64,000 bases of DNA from Selenomonas sputigena (GCF_026015965.1 NZ_CP110383.1:1181501-1245500), one strand, 5' to 3'; shown: positions 17,822-26,815, counted from the stretch's first letter. The notes: generated by a model from the letters alone, not told the origin. Numbers and translations: made by a program.

Positions 17822-17850
17822 ATTCTACCGCACGAAATGCGCCTTGTCAA
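17822..17850 (-). promoter_or_regulatory. Promoter for pth and the radical SAM gene
   Basis: On the minus strand TTGACA (17845-17850) and TAGAAT (17822-17827) are 17 bases apart. It is divergent from the promoter proposed for the next plus-strand gene. Confidence 0.7.
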
Positions 17851-17860
17851 AATAAAGCCT

Positions 17861-17888
17861 TTGCACCTACGCGAAAAACAGGTAGAAT
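17861..17888 (+). promoter_or_regulatory. Possible promoter for the C_GCAxxG_C_C gene
   Basis: TAGAAT at 17883-17888 has a weak TTGCAC 16 bases upstream. The GGTAGAAT string here is mirrored in the divergent pth promoter. Confidence 0.35.
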
Positions 17889-17924
17889 GAAATGAGATTC
17901 TTCACCATACAAGGAGGCAAAACC

Positions 17925-18317
17925 ATGAACCATCTGGAAGAGGCAAAACTTCTGCGACAAGAGCCGGGCGGCCGTCACTACAACTGCGCGCAGTCGCTCC
18001 TCGTTCCCTTCGCCGCCGAAATCGGCATGGAAAAGGAAGCAGCCGACGCTCTCGGCGTGTTCTTCGGCGCGGGCATGATGCACGGCTCCGCCTGCGGCAC
18101 ATTGACCGCCGCGCTGATGATCCTCGGCAAAGCGGGCAAGAACAAGGAAACGGCGAAGAAGCTTGTTGACGACTTCCTCGCCGCCCACGGCACGACGGAC
18201 TGCCGATGTCTTCTCGCCGCCGCAGAAGAAAAAGGCATTGCACGCAAAGAAAACTGTGACGGACTTGTTTTTGACATGTGCCAAAAGCTTGCGGCACTTC
18301 TGACTGAAACAAAGTGA
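17925..18317 (+). CDS. C_GCAxxG_C_C family redox-type protein
   Basis: This 130-residue protein starts at ATG 17925 behind AAGGAGG. It contains NCAQSLLVPF, GSACGTLTAA, DCRCLL and a later single cysteine in DMCQKL, the spaced pattern that names the C_GCAxxG_C_C family. Members are small cytosolic proteins in anaerobes, thought to be redox-active or metal-binding, but no reaction is established. It stands alone between pth (divergent) and mutY, 54 bases upstream of the latter, and may be co-transcribed with it. Confidence 0.85.
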   Translation: MNHLEEAKLLRQEPGGRHYNCAQSLLVPFAAEIGMEKEAADALGVFFGAGMMHGSACGTLTAALMILGKAGKNKETAKKLVDDFLAAHGTTDCRCLLAAAEEKGIARKENCDGLVFDMCQKLAALLTETK

Positions 18318-18371
18318 CCCTATGCCGCTCATCCGTATCACAGCGCAGCACCATGACCAGAGGAGACTTCG

Positions 18372-19589
18372 ATGGCAAAAAGACCGCAGGAAAACATCTT
18401 GAAAAACATAGAAACTCTCGACGAGATCGCCGAGCCTCTCTTGCGCTGGTTTCATAGCGAAAAACGCGCACTGCCGTGGCGTGAGGAGCCTACGCCGTAC
18501 CGCGTGTGGGTGTCCGAGATCATGCTGCAGCAGACGCGCGTCGAGGCGGTCAAACCGTACTTCGAACGCTTCGTCGCCGCGCTGCCCGACGTACGCGCTC
18601 TCGCCCGAGCCGACGAAGACACTCTGATGAAGCTCTGGGAAGGTCTCGGCTACTACAGCCGCGCGCGCCACCTGCAATCTGCCGCGCGTCTCATCTGCAG
18701 CGACCATGGCTGCAAGATTCCCGCGCGCTTCGACGACCTGCTCACTTTGCCCGGCATCGGCCGCTACACAGCAGGCGCCGTCGCCTCCATCGCCTTCGGC
18801 GAGCGCCGTCCTGCCGTCGACGGCAACGTGCTGCGTGTCATCATGCGCCTCCTCGCCTGCCCAGCCGACATCTTAAAGGAGAGCACGAAACGCGCTGTCG
18901 AGGAAGCACTGATCGCGCGTCTGCCCAAAAATGTTGGAGACTTCAACCAAGCCTTGATGGAGCTCGGCGCCCTCATCTGTCTGCCGCGCGGCGCCGCACG
19001 CTGTCCCTCCTGTCCTCTTGAACGCCTATGCCTCGCCAAGGAAGCCAATCTGCAGGCGGAATTGCCCCAAAAAACGCCGCCCAAAAGGCGGCGCACGGAA
19101 AAACTCACGATCTTCCTGCTGGCGAAAAACGATAAAATCGCCCTCAAAAAGCGTCCCTCACAAGGACTTCTCGCGGGGCTTTGGGGTTTCCCCGCCATGG
19201 AAGGACACCTCAAAAAGAAAGAAGCGGAGGAGGCGCTACAAGCCATCGGCCTTATCCCCGCAAAACTCCACGCGCTCCCCGCCGCACAGCACATCTTCTC
19301 CCATATCACATGGCAAATGGTCGGCTGGCACGTCGAACTGGCGGAAACGTCGAGCGATGAACCATCCGCTGCGACGAAATCCTCGCCTGCTTCAACCGAA
19401 GCCGTCGAGTCCAATGCACGCCCTGCCTCCCTGTGCCTCCACGAAGCCACCGCTCCCTACGATGCTCAGACAAAAACGCCACCGCTTCTCTGGGCGACGG
19501 CACAGGAAATCGCCGACATTTACAGCGTGCCTGCCGCCTACCGCAGCTACTTTCCTTATCTTCAAGCACCGGACGGGGCGTCGTCCTGA
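18372..19589 (+). CDS. mutY: A/G-specific adenine glycosylase
   Basis: The 405-residue enzyme removes adenine mispaired with 8-oxoguanine. The helix-hairpin-helix LPGIGRYTAGAVAS with the catalytic aspartate in AVDGNVLR, the glutamate in SEIMLQQTRVEAV, and a C-terminal NUDIX-like 8-oxoG recognition domain (GLWGFPAMEGHLKK) are visible. The 4Fe-4S ligands read C-X7-C-X2-C-X5-C, one residue longer in the first gap than the usual X6. A polar insert of about 50 residues sits in the C-terminal domain. ATG 18372 follows AGAGGAG. Its stop abuts the convergent HAD gene with no spacer. Confidence 0.95.
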   Translation: MAKRPQENILKNIETLDEIAEPLLRWFHSEKRALPWREEPTPYRVWVSEIMLQQTRVEAVKPYFERFVAALPDVRALARADEDTLMKLWEGLGYYSRARHLQSAARLICSDHGCKIPARFDDLLTLPGIGRYTAGAVASIAFGERRPAVDGNVLRVIMRLLACPADILKESTKRAVEEALIARLPKNVGDFNQALMELGALICLPRGAARCPSCPLERLCLAKEANLQAELPQKTPPKRRRTEKLTIFLLAKNDKIALKKRPSQGLLAGLWGFPAMEGHLKKKEAEEALQAIGLIPAKLHALPAAQHIFSHITWQMVGWHVELAETSSDEPSAATKSSPASTEAVESNARPASLCLHEATAPYDAQTKTPPLLWATAQEIADIYSVPAAYRSYFPYLQAPDGASS

Positions 19590-20231
19590 TTATTTCGGCA
19601 AAACATCCTGCTTTCGCGGCTCTACAATATTTACCAGCAGCTGATTCAGCCGGCTGCACAGCTCCGCCTCATTCCGTACAAGACAGTCCGCCACAGAAAG
19701 GACGCTCTGCGCCGGCTCATGCGTCAATCCCGAGGCGATGGCAATGTCCGCGGCACGCATCGCCTCCACATCGTTATGACCATCGCCAATGAAGACGACG
19801 CGATGCCCTGCGGCACGATATTTTTCAACGACGGTTTCTTTCTTTATGATATTCATAAGCTCTACTACTCGGTTGTTCTCTATCTTTCCCTCGGAGCAGT
19901 AGGCTTCGCAGCCAATTCGTGCGACGAGTTTCGCGACCCAGCACGAAAGATTTCCCGTAGCGATAGCGCAATGCGCACGATTCTTCCGAATGAACTTCAC
20001 GATCGGCTCATGAAGTTCCACCCCCTCCAAAAGTGCATCAATCTCATCGATCGGCAGCTTCCCAAGAAGGAAGACGCGCCGAATGAATGATTCGACAAAA
20101 GGGACATGCCCCATGACTGTCTGCCGCGTAAGTTTTTCAATCTCTTCTTCCATCGAAAAATGTTTGGCAATAACAGGAAGCGTCTCTTCCTTCGTAATCG
20201 TTCCGTCGAGGTCGAAAATAAACTTTGTCAT
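19590..20231 (-). CDS. HAD-superfamily (subfamily IB) phosphatase, SerB-like
   Basis: The 213-residue protein begins MTKFIFDLDGTIT, the HAD motif I with the nucleophilic and acid-base aspartates. Motif II lies in AIATGNLS, and motif III/IV in VVFIGDGHNDVEAMRAADIAIA. Cap residues between 20 and 90 suggest a phosphoserine phosphatase-like or MtnX-like enzyme, but the substrate cannot be fixed. ATG 20231 is the family-like start; an upstream ATG at 20270 would add an unconserved leader. It converges on mutY, whose stop ends at the base next to this gene's stop. Confidence 0.85.
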   Translation of the reverse strand: MTKFIFDLDGTITKEETLPVIAKHFSMEEEIEKLTRQTVMGHVPFVESFIRRVFLLGKLPIDEIDALLEGVELHEPIVKFIRKNRAHCAIATGNLSCWVAKLVARIGCEAYCSEGKIENNRVVELMNIIKKETVVEKYRAAGHRVVFIGDGHNDVEAMRAADIAIASGLTHEPAQSVLSVADCLVRNEAELCSRLNQLLVNIVEPRKQDVLPK

Positions 20232-20396
20232 GACTCCGTCTCCCGCCCCTTTCTCATATTGCCTTTCCATGTTAAGCTATCGCGCACGGAAAAGCAAGGG
20301 AATATGTATCAGCGCTATGTCATAGAAAGTCTTTAGCAAAAACGATTCCCATGCAAAGGCAGCCGTCGAACACAGCAGAGAATGTATGCCTAAACG

Positions 20397-20425
20397 TTTA
20401 CAGATATATGTCTCCATGGTATAAT
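20397..20425 (+). promoter_or_regulatory. Strong promoter for the hypothetical gene at 20477
   Basis: TTTACA (20397-20402) and TATAAT (20420-20425) are 17 bases apart, with TGG giving an extended -10. Confidence 0.7.
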
Positions 20426-20476
20426 AAGCCTATATATTGATCGCAGGAAGAAAACGGCTGCAGGAGGGATTTCGGC

Positions 20477-21406
20477 ATGTTTGACGAGAGCGACAAGGTC
20501 AGCGCCTATGTAAAGCAAAAGAACATCGGCATGAAGATCGATTACAACGGCAAAGCAAGGCAAGTGCTCAAGAACCGTGCGCCGCAGGACGCCGGCACTG
20601 CAGACGACGAGCCGCAGGCAGAAGAGCTCGATGGCGCGAGCCGCGCCATGCGCCGCATCATCCAGCAGAAGCTCTTGAACGGCGACGAACTCATGGCGGA
20701 CGAGATGCGCTTTCTGAAACGCTCTGATACGGGACTTTACACCAAGGCGCGAGCCGCGCAGGATGCGCGCGAGGCGCTCGTAGAAAAGCTCGAAGCCGCG
20801 ACCTCAAAGGAGGAGGCGAGCGAAGCCTTCCTCATCGCAAGCGGCCTCGTGAATGAAGCTGGGAACGCCGCACGTCAAAAGGAAGCGGCAGAGGAAGTGT
20901 CCGCGCGCACGCCTTCCGCCGAGACGAGGACGTTGGAAAAGACTTCTCCTGCCCGCGATTCGTTCGGTGCTCCGAAGCCGCGCACGCGCTGGAAGCTCGA
21001 TGCAGCGAGCGCGTCGGGCACGACCACTGCAAAAACCTCAACGACGACGAAAACCGCCGCAAAGCAGCAGCCTGTGCATTCTGCATCTGCCGCCCCCGCT
21101 ACAGTACGCGAAAAGCGTACGGGCAGCGCTCCGCCGCCCAAGACGAGTTCCGCCTTCGTGCAGCAGCCCGAAGACACGACGGGTATCGAATTCATCATGG
21201 CGCGCGCCCTGCAAGCAGCATGGGCGAAATTCACGCAAACGGCGAAATATCGGGAACTCACGAGTACAACAGAGCGCTCCGTCGAAAACCTCGACCCTGC
21301 CAGCATGACGGTAGCCACGCGCTTCTTCAGCGCATCACGCGCCTACCGTAACCTGCCGAAGCCTCGCAAGGGTGTACCGATGCAGTCGTTCGACAGCGAA
21401 ACTTGA
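20477..21406 (+). CDS. Uncharacterised protein with a disordered Ala/Thr/Ser-rich middle
   Basis: I do not recognise this 309-residue protein. ATG 20477 follows GGAGGG. There is no signal peptide or membrane segment, so it should be cytosolic. Residues 1-120 are charged and probably helical (RRIIQQKLLNGDELMADEMR). Residues about 135-235 are rich in Ala, Thr, Ser, Pro and Lys and look disordered, and a short folded tail ends in RAYRNLPKPRKGVPMQSF. It has its own strong promoter and ends at a large terminator, so it is a monocistronic, apparently well-expressed gene. Base use matches its neighbours. Confidence 0.75.
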   Translation: MFDESDKVSAYVKQKNIGMKIDYNGKARQVLKNRAPQDAGTADDEPQAEELDGASRAMRRIIQQKLLNGDELMADEMRFLKRSDTGLYTKARAAQDAREALVEKLEAATSKEEASEAFLIASGLVNEAGNAARQKEAAEEVSARTPSAETRTLEKTSPARDSFGAPKPRTRWKLDAASASGTTTAKTSTTTKTAAKQQPVHSASAAPATVREKRTGSAPPPKTSSAFVQQPEDTTGIEFIMARALQAAWAKFTQTAKYRELTSTTERSVENLDPASMTVATRFFSASRAYRNLPKPRKGVPMQSFDSET

Positions 21407-21450
21407 CAGAGGAAAAGCCGCCCCGCGCACGGGGCGGCTTTTCCTCTGTC
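21405..21450. terminator. Bidirectional intrinsic terminator
   Basis: A long near-perfect palindrome reads GACAGAGGAAAAGCCGCCCC and its complement around a GCGCAC-type loop, with A and T tracts on both sides of the GC core. It serves the hypothetical gene (plus) and holA (minus), whose stop codon lies at its edge. Confidence 0.9.
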
Positions 21451-22513
21451 AACGGCACAGCGAGATCACGGCATCTTCCAACAATTCCGCGCCGCCCTGC
21501 CCCGTCTTGAGCAGATAGTCGGCGTCGATGAGCGAGAGCATCGCCCGCTTCAAAACAGGCTCGGAGAACTTCATGCTCGCGCGTCCCAGCTTCTCCGCGA
21601 TGAAGGGATTGAGCTTCATCGAAGGGCCCAATGCCTTGCCGCGCACGCCTTGCGCCAGAAGGAGCTTCGCCTGCCACAATTGGCGCACATGGCGCACCAT
21701 CAGGGCAAGCAGCACGGGCGCATACACGCCGTCCGCCGTCTGGCGGCGCAGAAGCGTCAGAGCCTTCTTCACGTCCTTCTCGCTCACCGCGTCCATCATC
21801 GCAAACGACGATACCTCGGGCAGCCCGGAGAATACAGCGGCAAGCTCCGTCCTGCCGATGCGCTTCTCCGCGGTATAGAGCGCGAGCTTTTCAAACTCCT
21901 TGTCGAGATACGAGAGCGAGACTTCATGCATCATGGAGACGGCGCCCATGAAGTACGCATGCGCCTCGCGGTCAAACTCCCTGTGAATCTCGGCGAGCTT
22001 TCCCGCGAGCCAGTCGCCGATCTCCCACGGGCGCACGGCATCGGCATCGAGCACCGCGCCCGCCGCCTCAATCGCCTTGTACGCCTTGCGCCGCTTGTCC
22101 GCCTTGCCCGCGCAGAGGAAGATCACATAGGCGTAGTCGGGCATGTCGGCAAGAAGATGCAGCAGGCGCTCTTCCTTCTTGTCCGCGCCGCTCTTCTTCC
22201 CTTTCGCTGCCTTCGCATCCTCGCCGTCCGCTGCCGTCCGCTTCTTCTCGCGAAAAAGAGAACTGTCCTGCACGAGCACGACATGCTTGGGCACGAAGAA
22301 CGGCACCGTTTCCAAGAGGCCGATGAGCGCGTCGGCATCCATGTCGGGCGCAGCTTCTTCCAATGCATCCCGCAGACCTTCGCCCGCAGGAAAGAGGCAC
22401 TCTAAGATCGCCGCCTTCGCCTTTTCGATATAGTAATGCTCCTCGCCCGCGAGCAGGTAGACATGCTTCGGCTCTCCCTTGCGGAGCGCCGCCATGAACG
22501 GCCCGTACTTCAA
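21449..22513 (-). CDS. holA: DNA polymerase III delta subunit
   Basis: The 354-residue protein is the clamp-loader delta subunit that opens the sliding clamp. The N-terminal block VYLLAGEEHYYIEKAKAAIL is typical, and the AAA-like and collar regions follow with KLLLAQGVRGKALG near the end. The start chosen is TTG 22513 behind GGGGTGAGG; ATG 22495 is an alternative, and a longer frame from 22573 would run through the upstream terminator hairpin. An insert of about 30 charged residues (KRTAADGEDAKAAKGKK) sits in the ATPase-like domain. Confidence 0.9.
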   Translation of the reverse strand: MKYGPFMAALRKGEPKHVYLLAGEEHYYIEKAKAAILECLFPAGEGLRDALEEAAPDMDADALIGLLETVPFFVPKHVVLVQDSSLFREKKRTAADGEDAKAAKGKKSGADKKEERLLHLLADMPDYAYVIFLCAGKADKRRKAYKAIEAAGAVLDADAVRPWEIGDWLAGKLAEIHREFDREAHAYFMGAVSMMHEVSLSYLDKEFEKLALYTAEKRIGRTELAAVFSGLPEVSSFAMMDAVSEKDVKKALTLLRRQTADGVYAPVLLALMVRHVRQLWQAKLLLAQGVRGKALGPSMKLNPFIAEKLGRASMKFSEPVLKRAMLSLIDADYLLKTGQGGAELLEDAVISLCR

Positions 22514-22531
22514 CGCCTCACCCCATCCGTC

Positions 22532-22570
22532 AAAACAGAAGCTATGGCAACAAAAGAGCCATAGCTTCTG
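22532..22570 (-). terminator. Intrinsic terminator after the D-2-hydroxyacid dehydrogenase gene
   Basis: A perfect 13-base-pair stem (CAGAAGCTATGGC at 22536-22548 with its complement at 22558-22570) has a nine-base loop and, on the minus strand, is followed by TTTTG. It separates the dehydrogenase from holA. Confidence 0.75.
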
Positions 22571-22607
22571 CACGCTTCCTATAAAAATCTGCTAAAAATC
22601 TGCGCCC

Positions 22608-23549
22608 TTACATCACGTTCTGCGGCTTGCCCGCAAGGTACGCTTGCACATTCTTGAAGGCGATGACGGCACGCTTTTCCATCGCCTCCTGCGTCGCAAA
22701 GCCGACGTGCGGCGCGAGGATGACGTTCGGCGCATGAAGCAGCGGATGATCGCCCGCGATCGGCGGCTCGCCCTCGAAGACGTCGATGCCCGCACCCGCG
22801 ATGCGGCCTTCCTTGAGGGCGTCTGCCAGAGCCTTGCTGTCGACGACGGGACCGCGCGCCGTATTGATGAGAATCGCCGTCTTCTTCATCTTGGCAATTT
22901 CTTTCTCGCCGATCAAACCCTTCGTCTCCGCCGTCAGCGGCACATGCAGCGAAACGATGTCCGAGATTTCCATCAGCTCGTCGAGACTCACATACTTCGC
23001 CCCGTCGATCTTCGCCTCCTTGCGGTTGTAGTAGTACACCTCACAGCCGAACGCCTGCGCGAGCGCGATCGTGCGCCTACCGATGGCGCCTGCACCGACG
23101 ACGCCGAACTTCTTGCCCGAAAGCTCGATGCCGAGAAGTCCGGCGCGCGTCTTGCCCGCACGCACCGCCTCATCTGCAGCAAGCATTTTGCGGTAGAGTC
23201 CGATTGCCAGGCCGATGGCAAGCTCGCTGACCGCCTCATTGGCGTAGCCCGAGCAGTTGGAAACGACGATGTCATGCGCCTTGCAGTAGTCCATCGCCAC
23301 ATGGTCGACGCCCGTGAAGGCGACGCTCAGGAACTTGACGTCCGAAAGCTCCTGCAGGACGTTTTCCTTGAACGGCATGTTCGCGAGCATGACAAGCTCT
23401 GCCCCCTTGGCACGCGCCGCCTTTTCCGCGTCGTCCTGCGGCGGCGTATTGCAGTAGACCATTTCAAGTTCTTGAGGCAGATACTCCTTTTTCAGCGCCT
23501 CCGCCTGCGCCTCCGAGATCCCCAGCGGCTCCGTGATTACGAGTTTCAT
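22608..23549 (-). CDS. NAD-dependent D-2-hydroxyacid dehydrogenase
   Basis: The 313-residue protein has a Rossmann motif VVGAGAIGRRT, the substrate arginine in NTARGPVVD, the glutamate in FEGEPP and the catalytic histidine in LAPHVGFAT. It would reduce a 2-keto acid to a D-2-hydroxy acid or the reverse. ATG 23549 follows GGGAGG; the longer frame to 23576 lacks support. Substrate (glycerate, lactate, phosphoglycerate or other) is not decided, although the short single-domain form argues against SerA. It is monocistronic, between an extended -10 promoter and a terminator. Confidence 0.9.
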   Translation of the reverse strand: MKLVITEPLGISEAQAEALKKEYLPQELEMVYCNTPPQDDAEKAARAKGAELVMLANMPFKENVLQELSDVKFLSVAFTGVDHVAMDYCKAHDIVVSNCSGYANEAVSELAIGLAIGLYRKMLAADEAVRAGKTRAGLLGIELSGKKFGVVGAGAIGRRTIALAQAFGCEVYYYNRKEAKIDGAKYVSLDELMEISDIVSLHVPLTAETKGLIGEKEIAKMKKTAILINTARGPVVDSKALADALKEGRIAGAGIDVFEGEPPIAGDHPLLHAPNVILAPHVGFATQEAMEKRAVIAFKNVQAYLAGKPQNVM

Positions 23550-23623
23550 GCGAATCCTCCCTTTCTTGACTGCCAAGAATGTTTGGATGCCTCCCCTTAC
23601 CCCGCATCCGATATTGCGCTTCC

Positions 23624-23632
23624 ATTATAGCA
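23624..23632 (-). promoter_or_regulatory. Extended -10 promoter for the dehydrogenase gene
   Basis: TGCTATAAT on the minus strand is a full extended -10. A TTGACA occurs upstream but only 11 bases away, too near to act as the -35. Confidence 0.45.
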
Positions 23633-23774
23633 TATCGGCCTGTCAAATTCATCCCATCGGCGTGAGCAAGCGCGCATAAACTTTCCGCTGCCCGGCTTCA
23701 CGACATCATTTTATCTGCCTTCCCAGCTTCCTAAAAACCTACGCTTCTGCTCCCTTTTCTTTTACCCCCAAAAA

Positions 23775-23783
23775 TGCTATAGT
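23775..23783 (+). promoter_or_regulatory. Extended -10 promoter for the DMT transporter gene
   Basis: TGCTATAGT is an extended -10 located 33 bases before the start codon. No convincing -35 is visible. Confidence 0.4.
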
Positions 23784-23815
23784 CAGAGACGAAACGAAAG
23801 ACAAGGAGCAATACC

Positions 23816-24697
23816 ATGAATCCATCGAAAAAAGGCGTCGCGCTCGTGGCGCTCGGCGCGCTGCTCTGGGGCGGCTCGGGCGTTGCCGCGCAATTCCTGC
23901 TGCAGCAAAAAGGATTTTCCACCGAATGGCTCGTCATGATGCGCATGACGCTCGCAGGCATACTGCTTCTGCTGCTCGATGCGGCAAAGAACCGCGAGAG
24001 CATCTTCTCCGTTTGGCGAAACCGCACGGCGGCGAAGCGGCTTCTCTTCTTCAGCCTGTTCGGCATGCTCGGCGTGCAGTACACGTACTTTTCTTCCATC
24101 GAGCACGGCAACGCGGCAGCGGCGAGCGTCCTGCAGTACCTGATGCCGATCATCGTCGTCCTCTGGCTCGCCCTGAAGAGCCGCAGCCTGCCGTCGCTGC
24201 GCGAGAGCGGCTGCGTGCTGCTCGCCTTCGTCGGCACGTTCCTCATCTTGACGCGCGGCAGTCTCTCGACTCTCGCCATCCCGCCCATCGCTCTCTTCTG
24301 GGGCGTCGCTTCCGCTTTCTGCGCTGCCATCTACACCATACAGCCCAAATGGCTGCTGGACAATTTCCGCTCGCCTCTCATCATCGGCTGGGCGATGCTC
24401 CTCGGCGGTTTCCTGCTCATGCCCTTTCGCGCACCGTGGAACTTCGCCGGCGTCTTGGACGCCGCCTCCGTCGCCGTATTCATCTATGTCGTCCTCTTCG
24501 GTACGGTCATCGCCTTTTGGTCATATCTCGAAAGCCTCAAATACATCCAGCCGAGCACCATCGGCATCCTGAGTTCCATCGAGCCTTTGTCCGCCGTACT
24601 CCTCTCCACCGCGCTGCTCGCCGTCCCCTTCGGACTCACCGAATCGGTCGGCGTCGTGCTGATCCTGTTCTCCATCGCGCTTCTCAACAAGCGCTGA
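23816..24697 (+). CDS. DMT-superfamily (EamA) transporter
   Basis: The 293-residue membrane protein has ten predicted hydrophobic helices in two EamA repeats; the first starts GVALVALGALLWGGSGVAAQ and the second near residue 150. Such permeases export amino acids, nucleobases or other small metabolites. ATG 23816 follows AAGGAG. The gene is flanked by its own promoter and by the transketolase promoter, and nothing nearby indicates a substrate. Confidence 0.9.
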   Translation: MNPSKKGVALVALGALLWGGSGVAAQFLLQQKGFSTEWLVMMRMTLAGILLLLLDAAKNRESIFSVWRNRTAAKRLLFFSLFGMLGVQYTYFSSIEHGNAAAASVLQYLMPIIVVLWLALKSRSLPSLRESGCVLLAFVGTFLILTRGSLSTLAIPPIALFWGVASAFCAAIYTIQPKWLLDNFRSPLIIGWAMLLGGFLLMPFRAPWNFAGVLDAASVAVFIYVVLFGTVIAFWSYLESLKYIQPSTIGILSSIEPLSAVLLSTALLAVPFGLTESVGVVLILFSIALLNKR

Positions 24698-24743
24698 CGC
24701 AGTATCTTGCAGCATGACTTTCTGCAAAACTTTCCTCTCACGC

Positions 24744-24772
24744 TATACATTTCCAAATAAATCATGTATGAT
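24744..24772 (+). promoter_or_regulatory. Promoter for transketolase
   Basis: TATACA (24744-24749) and TATGAT (24767-24772) are 17 bases apart. It lies 41 bases before the start codon. Confidence 0.45.
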
Positions 24773-24813
24773 GAAAGAGGTCAACAAACGACGATTTCAA
24801 GGAGGAGAAATCT

Positions 24814-26805
24814 ATGGGCAATATCGACACCACCTGTGTGAATGCGATCCGTGCACTTTCGGCGGACGCCGTGCAGAAGGCGAACTCCGGCCATCCGGGC
24901 CTGCCGCTCGGCGCAGCCCCGATCGCTTACGAACTCTGGGCGCACCACATGAAGCACAACGGCAAGAATCCAAACTGGGCGAACCGCGACCGCTTCATCC
25001 TCTCCGCCGGGCACGGCTCCGCCATGCTCTATTCCCTGCTGCACCTCTTCGGCTACGGACTGACGCTCGACGACCTCAAGAACTTCCGCCAGGACGGATC
25101 CTTGACGCCCGGCCATCCCGAGTACCGTCATACGAAGGGCGTGGAAGCCACGACAGGGCCTCTGGGCGCAGGCATGGGCATGGCGGTCGGCATGGCGATT
25201 GCTGAAGCGCACCTCGCCGCCATCTTCAACAAGCCGGATTTCCCCATCGTCGATCACTACACCTTTGCCCTTGGCGGCGACGGCTGCATGATGGAGGGCA
25301 TCTCCTCCGAAGTCTTCTCGCTCGCGGGCACGCTCGCGCTCGACAAGCTCATCGTGCTCTACGACAGCAACAACATCTCCATCGAGGGCGGCACCGACCT
25401 CGCCTTTACCGAAGACGTGGAAAAGCGCATGGCGGCCTTCGGCTTCCAGACGCTCACGGTCGAGGACGGCACGGATCTCGCCGCCATCGGCAAGGCGATC
25501 GAAGAGGCGAAGGCAGACAAGAAGCGGCCGTCCTTCATCACGATCAAAACGAAGATCGGCTTCGGCTGCCCCGCCAAAGAAGGCAAGGCGAGCGCCCATG
25601 GCGAACCGCTCGGCGAAGAAAACCTGCGCGCGCTCAAGGAAAACCTCGGCTGGGAAAATCCTGCCGAGAGCTTCTGCGTTCCTGCCGCCGTCTACGAACA
25701 TTACGAGAAGCTCGCCGCTGAGGGAGCGGCTCTTGAGGCGAAGTGGAACGAGCTTTTTGATGCCTACTGCGCGAAGTACCCCGAGGAGAAGGCTCGCTGG
25801 GATGCGTTCCACGCGCCTGTCGATGCTGCAGCGCTGCTCAAGAGCGAGGATTTCTGGGCGTACGAGGACAAGCCCGCCGCGACACGCGCCTTGTCAGGCA
25901 AGATAATCCAGCGTCTCAAGGAAATCGTGCCGCAGCTCATCGGCGGCAGCGCAGATCTCGGGCCATCGAACAAGACCGTGATGGACGGCGCAGGCGATTT
26001 CAGCCGCACGGATCGTGCGGGACGTAACCTGCACTTCGGCGTGCGCGAACTCGGCATGGCGGCGATCGCCAACGGCCTCGCGCTGCACGGCGGCGTCCTG
26101 CCCTACATCGCGACCTTCTTCGTGTTCAGCGATTACACGAAGCCCATGCTGCGCCTCGCCGCGCTCATGGGGCTGCCCGTCGTCTACGTGCTCACGCACG
26201 ACAGCATCGGCGTCGGCGAAGACGGCCCGACACACGAGCCGATCGAGCAGCTTGCCATGCTGCGCTCGACGCCGAACGTCAACGTCTTCCGCCCTGCCGA
26301 CGCGACGGAAACGGCCGCCGCTTGGTACAGCGCCGTGACGAGCAAGGATGCGCCGACCGTCCTCGCGCTCACGCGCCAGAATCTGCCACAGCTTGCAGGA
26401 AGCTCCAAGGAAGCCCTGAAGGGCGGCTACATCATTTCCGAAGCGAAGGGGGCGCCGCAGGGCATCCTCATCGCCACCGGCTCTGAGGTATCGCTCGCCA
26501 TCGAGGCGCAGGAAGAACTTGCCAAAGACGGCATCGCCGTGCGCGTCGTCTCCCTGCCGTCCATTGACGTCTTCGAGCAGCAATCCGCTGAATACAAGGA
26601 AAGCGTCCTGCCGAAATCCATCCGCGCCCGCGTCGCCGTCGAAGCGGCCGCCGGCTTCGGCTGGGAACGCTACACGGGACTCGATGGTGCGACCGTCACG
26701 ATGCACGGCTTCGGCGCTTCCGCCCCCGCCGGCGTCCTCTTCAAGAAGTTCGGCTTCACGAAGGAAAACGTCGTCGCGACGATGAAGAAGGTTCTGGAAA
26801 AATAA
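24814..26805 (+). CDS. tkt: Transketolase
   Basis: The 663-residue enzyme moves two-carbon units in the non-oxidative pentose phosphate pathway. Recognisable are SGHPGLPLG near residue 25, the thiamine diphosphate-binding GGDGCMMEG, the GKxKIGFGCP substrate loop region, the pyrimidine domain with GVRELGMAAIANG, and DSIGVGEDGPTHEP. ATG 24814 follows CAAGGAGGAG. It has its own promoter and a strong terminator, so it is transcribed alone. Confidence 0.97.
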   Translation: MGNIDTTCVNAIRALSADAVQKANSGHPGLPLGAAPIAYELWAHHMKHNGKNPNWANRDRFILSAGHGSAMLYSLLHLFGYGLTLDDLKNFRQDGSLTPGHPEYRHTKGVEATTGPLGAGMGMAVGMAIAEAHLAAIFNKPDFPIVDHYTFALGGDGCMMEGISSEVFSLAGTLALDKLIVLYDSNNISIEGGTDLAFTEDVEKRMAAFGFQTLTVEDGTDLAAIGKAIEEAKADKKRPSFITIKTKIGFGCPAKEGKASAHGEPLGEENLRALKENLGWENPAESFCVPAAVYEHYEKLAAEGAALEAKWNELFDAYCAKYPEEKARWDAFHAPVDAAALLKSEDFWAYEDKPAATRALSGKIIQRLKEIVPQLIGGSADLGPSNKTVMDGAGDFSRTDRAGRNLHFGVRELGMAAIANGLALHGGVLPYIATFFVFSDYTKPMLRLAALMGLPVVYVLTHDSIGVGEDGPTHEPIEQLAMLRSTPNVNVFRPADATETAAAWYSAVTSKDAPTVLALTRQNLPQLAGSSKEALKGGYIISEAKGAPQGILIATGSEVSLAIEAQEELAKDGIAVRVVSLPSIDVFEQQSAEYKESVLPKSIRARVAVEAAAGFGWERYTGLDGATVTMHGFGASAPAGVLFKKFGFTKENVVATMKKVLEK

Positions 26806-26815
26806 TCGCACACAA

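Noticed and set aside
19580-19595. Abutting convergent stops of mutY and the HAD gene as an unusual signal
   Set aside because: The two stops simply touch; no hairpin or repeat lies there.
23624-23646. TTGACA followed by TATAAT before the dehydrogenase gene
   Set aside because: The spacing is only 11 bases, too short for a sigma70 promoter; only the extended -10 was kept.
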